DNA from: Nocardia panacis
GTDB taxonomy: Bacteria; Actinomycetota; Actinomycetes; Mycobacteriales; Mycobacteriaceae
Assembly (NCBI RefSeq): GCF_003598715.1
Contig: NZ_QZFU01000010.1
Location: 248,001-312,000, forward strand
Reading direction: 5' to 3'
Length of the DNA: 64,000 nucleotides
Shown here: positions 58,275-64,000 of the stretch, one piece after another
Layout: every line of letters starts with the position of its first letter
Position numbering within the stretch: the first letter of the stretch is position 1
Made by a program: the position numbers and the translations under genes
Notes under the pieces: model-generated
The model's input: the letters and a program-made list of their open reading frames with translations, nothing else
The model's database searches: none
Told to the model about the DNA's origin: nothing

Positions 58275-59179
58275 GCCGCGCGTCGAGCGATGTCGTAGAG
58301 GGCGCGCGCCGCGCCCGTCGGCCGCCGACCGGTGGGCCACACCGCGCGCAAGGTGCGTTCCAGGTCCAGATCGGTGACGGTGGGTGAGATCAGGGTGCCC
58401 GAGGCGACCTCGACGGCCACCGCGAGCGAACTCAACACCGCCGCACCGGCTCCCGAGGCAACCGCGGTCTTGATCGCCGTGGTCGAGGACAACTCCAGTG
58501 CCACCCGCGGCCGCCAGTCCGGATCGCGCCGGGATACCGCGTGCTCGAACCAGGTTCGGGTGCCCGAATCCGGTTCTCGTTGAATGAGCGCGGTTTCGGC
58601 GAGCTCGGTGCCGGAAACCGTTCCCCGGCGCGCCCATTCGTGCTGCGGTGCAACCACAACCACCAACCGATCGCGCGCCACCGGATGACTCTCCAAACCG
58701 CGAAAGCCGCGCGGACCCTCGATGAATCCGATATCGGCGTGCCCCGCCAGCACCTGTTCGGCCACATGCACCGAATTCCCGGATTCGAGCGCGATGGCGG
58801 TTTCCGGCGCGGAGATCCGCAGCGTCATCAGCCAACCCGGAAACAGGTATTCGGCGACGGTCTGGCTGGCGGCCACCCGCAGGTGCGAGCGGCGTTCGGC
58901 CCGCAGCGCATCGATCCCCGCGTCCAGGTGCGCGGCGGCGTCCACCACCGCACGCGCCCATTCGGCGATGAGCGAACCGGCGGCGGTGGGCCGCGAACCC
59001 AGCGCGCTGCGCTCCAGCACCGGTACGCCGACGAGTTGCTCGAGATAGCGGATGCGGGAGGAGGCCGAGGGCTGAGAGATGCCGTGGGCGCGGGCCGCGC
59101 GGCCGAGGCTGCCCAGTTCCAGCACCGACAGCAGCAGATCGAGCGCCGCCAGGTCGGGTACGCGCGGCGATAGAGGCAT
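58271..59179 (-). CDS. LysR-family transcriptional regulator
   Basis: The 302-residue protein has a winged helix at residues about 8-67 ('LLLSVLELGSLGRAARAHGISQPSASSRIRYLEQLVGVPVLER') and a two-lobed effector domain ('LRVAASQTVAEYLFPGWL', 'ADIGFIEGPRGFRGLESHPVARDRLVVVVAP', 'AVASGAGAAVLSSLAVAVEVASG'). It is divergent from the TDT transporter, the usual layout for a LysR and its target. A symmetric site covers its own start codon, which suggests autorepression. Confidence 0.9.
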   Translation of the reverse strand: MPLSPRVPDLAALDLLLSVLELGSLGRAARAHGISQPSASSRIRYLEQLVGVPVLERSALGSRPTAAGSLIAEWARAVVDAAAHLDAGIDALRAERRSHLRVAASQTVAEYLFPGWLMTLRISAPETAIALESGNSVHVAEQVLAGHADIGFIEGPRGFRGLESHPVARDRLVVVVAPQHEWARRGTVSGTELAETALIQREPDSGTRTWFEHAVSRRDPDWRPRVALELSSTTAIKTAVASGAGAAVLSSLAVAVEVASGTLISPTVTDLDLERTLRAVWPTGRRPTGAARALYDIARRAA

Positions 59180-59202
59180 AGAACGAGTCTATGCATACAT
59201 AG
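59177..59202. promoter_or_regulatory. LysR-type binding-site candidate with repeated half-sites
   Basis: CATAGA-ACGAG-TCTATG (59177-59193) is a perfect inverted repeat that includes the LysR start codon. It is followed directly by CTATG-CATA-CATAG (59189-59202), sharing the middle half-site. Three related half-sites in 26 bp, in a 70-bp divergent spacer, fit a LysR regulator that controls itself and the transporter. Confidence 0.55.
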
Positions 59203-59249
59203 AAAACCGACCGCTACCCACCGATCGGACCGGCCACGACGCTGGAGTC

Positions 59250-60359
59250 ATGACCGCCACCCTGACCCGCCCCGCCGCGCCACCGGTTCGGGAACGGACG
59301 CAGCCGCTGCGTCACCTCGGTCCCAACTGGTTCGCGGCGGTCATGGGCACCGGCATCGTGGCCAACGCGGCGGCCGGACTCCCGGTGCGGTTTCCGGGGC
59401 TGCGCGGCGCGGCCCTCGTGGTCTGGGTGTTCGCCGCGATATTGCTGGTCGTCCTCACGGTGGCCTGGGTCGTGCAGTGGGTGCGCTATCCCGAGACCGC
59501 GCGCGAACATCGCGGTCACCCGGTGATGGCGCACTTCTTCGGCGCGCCGCCGATGGCGATGCTCACTGTCGGCGCGGGCGCGCTGCTGCTCGGCCGCGAC
59601 CTCATCGGCTTGGACGCGGCCCTCGCCGTGGACTGGGTGCTGTGGTCGGCGGGCACCGCACTGGGTCTGCTCGCCGCCTTCGCCGTGCCCCTACGCATGT
59701 TCACCGGGCAGCCGAGCAAACCGGACGCGGCGTTCGGGGGCTGGCTCATGCCGGTGGTGCCCCCGATGGTCTCGGCGGCCATGGGCGCGCTGCTGGTGCC
59801 GCACACCCCCGCCGGACAGTGGCGGCTGACGCTGATCCTGCTCTGTCTGGCCATGTTCGGTGTGAGCCTGATCGCGGCCCTGGTCACCACCACCCTCATC
59901 TGGTCGCGGCTGATCCACTTCGGCCCGCCGCCCGCGGGAATGGCGCCGACGCTGTGGATCGTGCTCGGCCCGCTCGGTCAATCCATCACCGCCGCCGGGC
60001 TGCTCGCCACCGCCGCGCCCGCCGCGCTGCCCCCGCTGTATGCCAAGGGATTGGATGTCTTCTCGGTCATCTATGGCATCGCCGCCTGGGGTTTCGCCGT
60101 GCTGTGGCTGACCATCGCCGCCGCCGTCACGATAAAGGCCGCGCGCGCAGGGCAATTGGCCTTCAACATGACGTGGTGGGGTTTCACCTTCCCGGTGGGC
60201 ACCTGTATCACCGGCAGCACGGTGCTCTACGCCCACACCGGCGCTTACCTTTTCGGTGGGGCGGCCGTCGTCCTGTATCTGCTGCTGTTCCTCGCCTGGC
60301 TCACCGTCGGCGCCCGCACGGTGCGCGGCATCGTCACCGGCTCGCTGTTCGGCCGCTGA
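59250..60359 (+). CDS. TDT-family transporter (SLAC1/TehA/sulfite-exporter type)
   Basis: The 369-residue protein has ten predicted helices. The first is 'LGPNWFAAVMGTGIVANAA', the TDT-family signature, and 'MAHFFGAPPMAMLTVGAGALLLG' follows. The second half has 'MTWWGFTFPVGTCITGSTVL', also typical. Relatives export sulfite, transport malate or tellurite-related anions. A LysR regulator of the kind often tied to sulfur metabolism is divergent, which slightly favours sulfite export. Start ATG 59250. Confidence 0.86.
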   Translation: MTATLTRPAAPPVRERTQPLRHLGPNWFAAVMGTGIVANAAAGLPVRFPGLRGAALVVWVFAAILLVVLTVAWVVQWVRYPETAREHRGHPVMAHFFGAPPMAMLTVGAGALLLGRDLIGLDAALAVDWVLWSAGTALGLLAAFAVPLRMFTGQPSKPDAAFGGWLMPVVPPMVSAAMGALLVPHTPAGQWRLTLILLCLAMFGVSLIAALVTTTLIWSRLIHFGPPPAGMAPTLWIVLGPLGQSITAAGLLATAAPAALPPLYAKGLDVFSVIYGIAAWGFAVLWLTIAAAVTIKAARAGQLAFNMTWWGFTFPVGTCITGSTVLYAHTGAYLFGGAAVVLYLLLFLAWLTVGARTVRGIVTGSLFGR

Positions 60360-60487
60360 TCCACCCGGCGGTTCCCACCCGCCGCACCACTGTGTGCCGA
60401 ATGTCATACGCGGCAATGACTTCACCGCCCCGCGCCACCCGGTACCTTGACGCCCTGTTCGATTCGCAGGCAAGGGTAGGCATTTCG

Positions 60488-61204
60488 ATGAAGGTAGCGC
60501 CACGACGGCTCACGGTGCTCGGCGTGGTTCTCGCCGTGATCTTCGCCGCCGCGTACATCTATATCCGTGCGACACACTCGGATTCGAGTGCTTCGAGTTC
60601 GCAGTCCGGCCCCCCGGCGGCCGCACCCATTCCGGCCAAGCAGGCGCTGACCATGCTCAACGCGCTGAAGGTGGCCGACCGCGCCCCCAAAACCGGTTAC
60701 AGCCGTGACCAATTCGGTCCGGCCTGGTCCGACGACGTATCCGTCGCGGGCGGCCACAACAACTGCGACACCCGCAACGACATCCTGACCAGGGATATGG
60801 TCGACCTGTCCTACAAGGACACCAAGAAGTGCATGGTCGACGCGGGCACCCTGCACGATGTCTACACCGGCAGGACCATCAAATTCGAGCGCGGCACCCG
60901 CACCTCCACCGATGTCCAGATCGACCACATCGTGGCGCTGTCCAATGCCTGGCAGACCGGCGCGCAGAAGCTGTCCGAGGACCGCCGCCGCGACCTGGCC
61001 AACGATCCGATCAACCTGCAGGCCGTCGACGGCCCCACCAACCAGGCCAAGAGCGATTCCGACGCCAACGACTGGCTGCCGCCCAACAAGGGCTACCGCT
61101 GCGCCTACGTCACCCGGCAGATCCAGGTGAAGACCACTTACTCGCTATGGGTCACCAAGGACGAAAAAGACGCCATGACACGGGAACTCACCTCCTGCCC
61201 GTAG
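60488..61204 (+). CDS. Membrane-anchored HNH endonuclease-like protein (DUF1524)
   Basis: The 238-residue protein has an N-terminal membrane helix or uncleaved signal ('LTVLGVVLAVIFAAAYIYI', residues 8-26), then a Ser/Pro linker, then a DUF1524/HNH domain. The catalytic core is 'STDVQIDHIVALSNAW' (DH), with 'DPINLQAVDGPTNQAKSD' (Asn) and 'DWLPPNKGYRCAYV' after it. Two Cys pairs in the exported part suggest disulfides. Such proteins are taken to be secreted or surface nucleases of actinobacteria that degrade extracellular DNA; the true role is not established. Confidence 0.87.
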   Translation: MKVAPRRLTVLGVVLAVIFAAAYIYIRATHSDSSASSSQSGPPAAAPIPAKQALTMLNALKVADRAPKTGYSRDQFGPAWSDDVSVAGGHNNCDTRNDILTRDMVDLSYKDTKKCMVDAGTLHDVYTGRTIKFERGTRTSTDVQIDHIVALSNAWQTGAQKLSEDRRRDLANDPINLQAVDGPTNQAKSDSDANDWLPPNKGYRCAYVTRQIQVKTTYSLWVTKDEKDAMTRELTSCP

Positions 61205-61210
61205 CCGTTG

Positions 61211-61236
61211 CCGGCCCGCCGCGACCGGCGGGCCGG
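61211..61236. terminator. Hairpin between convergent genes
   Basis: Perfect 11-bp arms (CCGGCCCGCCG / CGGCGGGCCGG) around a four-base loop lie in the 40-bp gap between the HNH nuclease stop and the convergent monooxygenase stop. Probably a bidirectional terminator. Confidence 0.65.
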
Positions 61237-61244
61237 AATCCGGC

Positions 61245-62450
61245 TCAGGCTCGGGCCAATTCGCGCTGCACCGGCGCGGACCAGTCGATCCGGTAGCGCT
61301 GCTCGAAGTCGATGACCTTCTCGAAATTCATCAGCCTGGTGAACAGCGGCATGAGCACCGGCATCAATTTCTTGCCGACGGGACCGGGAGTCTTGCGGTG
61401 GTTGATCTTCGCCCCGCGCGCGGTGATGCGCTGCACCCGCTTGCGGCGCAGTCCCTCGTAGGCCGCGAAGGCCGCCGCCGGATCATCCAGATCCCGCAGG
61501 CAGCGTGCCAATTGGATCGAAGACTCGATCGCCTGCGATGCGCCCTGGCCGGTGCTGTTGGACGGACAGTGCACCGCATCGCCCACCAGCACCATGCGAC
61601 CGCGATACCAGTGCGGGACCGACGGCATGATGTGCAGCGCGCCGACCATCTCCAGATCGGCCTCGGTCGTCGCGCGGGCCAGAATGCCACCGGGATGGTC
61701 GGCGCCGTAAGTCTCCCGGATGACCCGCAGCCAGTGCGCGGAACCGGCCTCCTTGGATTCGTTGAGCGAAAGATACTGCGCGCTGGGCAGATTGACACCC
61801 CACAGGACCTTGCCGTCGCCGACCGACCCGTAGAGGTAGTAGGCATTGCCGCCGAAGGCGAAGTACATGGTGTCCGGCGGCAGATCCAGTTCCGGCGCGT
61901 CGAGCAGCGCGCCGAAGCCGAGCATGCCGGTGTACTCGGCCTCGGGCGCGCGCGGGTCGATGAGCTTGCGCACCGTCGAGCGGATACCGTCCGCGCCGAT
62001 GAGGATATCCGCGCTCGCACTGGCGCCATCGGCGAAATGCGCGGTGATCCCGGCGCCGTGCTCGTCCACGCCGACCAGTTTCCTGCGGTACTCGAAGGAC
62101 ACGCCCGCCGCGACGGCACGATCGTGCAGCACCCGATACAGGTCGGCCCGCTGGAGGAGTTGCCGCGGCTCCAGATCGGGCGCAGCGGGCATCGCGATGC
62201 TGCGCGCCCCGATCGTCATGTAGGAGTGGCGAATCGGGACAGACACCGCGCGGACCGCCGCCCCCGCGTCGATGATGTCCAGGGCCGCGACACCATTCGG
62301 CTCCAATGCCAAGGTGTTGCCGCGCCCGAAAGCCGGTCCCGGATAGGCTTCGTAGACTCGAGCTTCGATACCGGCTTTGCGCAGTGCGATCGCGGTGACC
62401 GGGCCTGCGATGCCGCCACCGATGACGAGGGCGGTTCTGACTGTGGACAT
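61245..62450 (-). CDS. FAD-dependent monooxygenase (PHBH-like)
   Basis: The 401-residue protein has an FAD motif 'ALVIGGGIAGPVTAIALRKAG' (residues 6-26), the DG motif 'ILIGADGIRSTVR', and the GD motif 'MVLVGDAVHCPSNSTGQGASQAIESS'. These are the three fingerprints of class A aromatic hydroxylase-like flavoproteins (TetX, PHBH and relatives). Start ATG 62450. Substrate unknown; a PadR regulator and an MFS exporter upstream on the same strand hint at handling of a xenobiotic or antibiotic. Confidence 0.88.
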   Translation of the reverse strand: MSTVRTALVIGGGIAGPVTAIALRKAGIEARVYEAYPGPAFGRGNTLALEPNGVAALDIIDAGAAVRAVSVPIRHSYMTIGARSIAMPAAPDLEPRQLLQRADLYRVLHDRAVAAGVSFEYRRKLVGVDEHGAGITAHFADGASASADILIGADGIRSTVRKLIDPRAPEAEYTGMLGFGALLDAPELDLPPDTMYFAFGGNAYYLYGSVGDGKVLWGVNLPSAQYLSLNESKEAGSAHWLRVIRETYGADHPGGILARATTEADLEMVGALHIMPSVPHWYRGRMVLVGDAVHCPSNSTGQGASQAIESSIQLARCLRDLDDPAAAFAAYEGLRRKRVQRITARGAKINHRKTPGPVGKKLMPVLMPLFTRLMNFEKVIDFEQRYRIDWSAPVQRELARA

Positions 62451-62633
62451 GGGTGATTCCCCTCGGTTCGTAGATTCAACCCCAAACCTGTCTCGTACGA
62501 ACCACCCGGTTATTCTGTGGTTGCCAGCCTTGTTTCCGGGTGCGCGCACGCGGTTCGAGACGGTTGCTGCGGGCTCGGCGGCGGTGTTGCCGCACTGTCG
62601 CCGGGTCCGTATTTCTGAAGGCCTCTCTTGGGC

Positions 62634-63287
62634 CTACTCTTGCACCCCCACCCCCTTTTCAATCTGGTGTGCGACTTCGGCCAGGTCCAGTCCCTCGGCG
62701 TGGATGCGCCGCCAGAACTCGACATCGGGAAAGGTGCCGTCCGCCAATTCGGTGCGCAGCGACTGCGCCCACTGGGCCTCCGCCGTCAGCATGGCGATCC
62801 GATATTCGGATTCCAGGAGCAACAACCGGGGCAGCGACCGTCGCAGGAGCGTATCGATCTCGCGCCTGCCCGCCGCCACTCGCTCACGAAGCGTCGCGAC
62901 GCGCCGATCGAGCAACTCGACCACCTCATCGGGCGCCAGCGTCGCGACAATGGAAAGGCCCGCGACGAACCGGCTGCTCTCCGGCTCCGGGTTGGCGAGC
63001 AATTCCCTTGTCCAGTCGAAGAGTTCGGCGCGACCCGCCTCGGTGATCCGGTAGATCGTCCGTTCCGGCCGCGCCCCATCGCGCTCGCTGCCGACCACCT
63101 CGAGGAAGCCCGCCTTCTCCAGGTTCTGCACCACGGTGTACAGCGATCCCCATTTGATATCGAGATCGGCTTCCTTGCCGCGCTGTTTGAGTTTGGATGC
63201 GACCTCGTAGCGGTGCATGGGCTTTTCGAGGAGGGTCGCGAGCACCGCCAGGGCGGTCAGATTGTTGACCTTGCGCTTCTTGGTCAT
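62634..63287 (-). CDS. PadR-family transcriptional regulator
   Basis: The 217-residue protein has an N-terminal winged helix ('NNLTALAVLATLLEKPMHRYEVASKLKQRG', 'KWGSLYTVVQNLEKAGFLEVV') and a C-terminal helical (Vir_act_alpha_C-type) dimerisation domain. ATG 63287 has a near-perfect AAAGGAGGTG upstream; the GTG at 63293 is inside that site and is rejected. It lies between the MFS exporter and the flavin monooxygenase on the same strand. A perfect inverted repeat directly upstream is its likely operator, and the exporter or monooxygenase the likely target. Confidence 0.9.
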   Translation of the reverse strand: MTKKRKVNNLTALAVLATLLEKPMHRYEVASKLKQRGKEADLDIKWGSLYTVVQNLEKAGFLEVVGSERDGARPERTIYRITEAGRAELFDWTRELLANPEPESSRFVAGLSIVATLAPDEVVELLDRRVATLRERVAAGRREIDTLLRRSLPRLLLLESEYRIAMLTAEAQWAQSLRTELADGTFPDVEFWRRIHAEGLDLAEVAHQIEKGVGVQE

Positions 63288-63299
63288 GCGCACCTCCTT

Positions 63300-63329
63300 T
63301 ACTCGTCTACGAATATACGTTGACGAGTA
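63300..63329. promoter_or_regulatory. PadR operator candidate
   Basis: TACTCGTC (63300-63307) and GACGAGTA (63322-63329) form a perfect 8-bp inverted repeat with a 14-base AT-rich spacer, 13 bases upstream of the PadR ATG. Spacing of about two helical turns between half-sites fits a dimeric winged-helix protein; autoregulation is inferred. Confidence 0.55.
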
Positions 63330-63355
63330 TTCGGGCGCAAGTATCCAGATCGGGC

Positions 63356-64000
63356 CTAGACGCGCACCGGCTCGCGCTCCTCGGTCTCCTCATCGAGGAG
63401 CTTCCCGGCGATATTGTCCAGCGCCTGATCCAGCAGACTCCGATCCGCGGGATCGGTGAGATCCCAGTCGTCGAGCCGCTCGTCGAGCCAACGCCGCCAT
63501 GCCGCGTGCATCCGATCCACCTCGGCCCGACCGGATTCGGTGAGCACCAGCCGATCGTCCTCGCGCGCGACGTACCCCGCGTCGACCACCGAGTCGTAGA
63601 CCGGTGCGATGACCTCGCCGGGCACCTTGTGCGCGCTCGCGATCCCGGCCACGGTGGCCGCCCCGCGAATCCTGTTGTGCAGGTATACCTGTCCGAGCGC
63701 CCACCCCTCGCCGTGGCTGAGCGCGGATCCGGCCGACTCCAGAATCCGCGGCGCGATCGGCCCCTCGTCGCGCGCGCGGCGCATCGTCGAGGCGATGGCA
63801 CACTCCAACAGCACCACCCGATCCGGCGAGTTCGGCACCGAGAACCCGTCTCCCACATCGCCTGCCGCCGACCGTGTGCTGTCGCGCAGCGGCACCTGTT
63901 TGAGGAACCAGGCGACCACGAACCCGAGCAGCGCCACCGGCACCACCCACTGGAAGACGTGATTGATGGTGGTGGCGTAGGCGTCGATGATGGGATTGGC
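63356..64000 (-). CDS. MFS drug exporter with C-terminal winged-helix-like domain (C-terminal part, cut by window edge)
   Basis: The visible 214 codons begin inside the protein. Reading from the edge, 'NPIIDAYATTINHVFQWVVPVALLGFVVAWFLKQVPLRD' is the last loop and helix of DHA2/EmrB-type 14-helix exporters. About 170 further residues follow in the cytosol: 'ALGQVYLHNRIRGAATVAGIASAHKVPGEVIAPVYDSVVDAGYV' and 'LVLTESGRAEVDRMHAAW' look like a MarR-type winged helix. Such a domain is unusual on a transporter and could couple ligand export with regulation or simply be structural. Stop at 63356. The N-terminal transporter part lies beyond 64000. Confidence 0.75.
   Translation of the reverse strand, partial: ANPIIDAYATTINHVFQWVVPVALLGFVVAWFLKQVPLRDSTRSAAGDVGDGFSVPNSPDRVVLLECAIASTMRRARDEGPIAPRILESAGSALSHGEGWALGQVYLHNRIRGAATVAGIASAHKVPGEVIAPVYDSVVDAGYVAREDDRLVLTESGRAEVDRMHAAWRRWLDERLDDWDLTDPADRSLLDQALDNIAGKLLDEETEEREPVRV

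Noticed and set aside
1..64000. tRNA and rRNA genes
   Set aside because: No cloverleaf-like sequence with a T-loop GGTTCGAAT-type core or rRNA-like stretch was noticed on either strand by reading.

Overview
The window is high-GC actinobacterial chromosome. A complete yrbE/mce operon, a FadD32-like fatty acyl-AMP ligase beside a KasA-type ketoacyl synthase, a PapA5-like acyltransferase, an EthA-like Baeyer-Villiger monooxygenase, an AfsR/SARP regulator and DUF5753/DUF6879 proteins together point to a mycolic-acid-containing member of the Mycobacteriales, most likely Nocardia or a close relative. No rRNA, tRNA, transposase, integrase or CRISPR array was seen.

Layout. (1) 1-7.3 kb: an erythromycin-esterase-family gene (cut by the window edge) and a divergent ArsR-type regulator. 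Then comes a cargo block (GntR regulator, PIG-L deacetylase, CoA-ester lyase, MaoC hydratase, Eis-like acetyltransferase, Nudix) flanked by two 545-bp direct repeats. Each repeat holds the 3' end of the ArsR gene plus the 3' part of a haloacid dehalogenase gene, as expected if a circle sharing that segment had integrated by a single crossover. (2) 7.4-12.6 kb: a CDF metal exporter, the FadD32-like/KAS pair and a structured gene-free stretch. (3) 12.6-23.3 kb: a cell-surface glycan locus. It has a lipoprotein glycosidase-like gene convergent with a four-gene operon (BcsB-like protein, polytopic membrane protein, processive family-2 glycosyltransferase, GT-C-type membrane protein), followed by a PapA5-like acyltransferase and a PAS-GGDEF protein. 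(4) 23.4-28.7 kb: a xylose/ribose-type ABC importer with a ROK repressor, a methyltransferase and two matching operator-like inverted repeats.

(5) 28.8-34.9 kb: an accessory island that is visibly AT-richer in its intergenic parts. It carries a small protein, DUF6879, XRE-DUF5753, radical SAM, DEDDh exonuclease, a truncated thymidylate-kinase-like gene and an aldo/keto reductase. The same 12-bp sequence lies in front of both transcription units. A broken regulator gene, an internally duplicated small protein and a Nudix gene follow. (6) 35-47.7 kb: a MerR/DNA-clamp fusion, a deazaflavin nitroreductase, the monooxygenase with its AraC regulator, a lipoprotein gene that lacks a normal start codon, a SARP regulator, an ECF sigma operon that includes a 29-residue membrane peptide, and other single genes. 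(7) 47.8-55.8 kb: the eight-gene yrbE/mce lipid importer operon, nearly every junction overlapping. (8) 55.9-64 kb: a Ca2+/H+ antiporter-like protein, a DUF4377 lipoprotein, PhoU, LysR with a TDT transporter, a membrane-anchored HNH nuclease, a flavin monooxygenase, PadR, and the 3' end of an MFS exporter with a C-terminal cytosolic domain that looks like a winged helix.

Most operons use ATGA or GTGA stop/start overlaps. Functions are read from motifs and remembered family features; no database search was possible.
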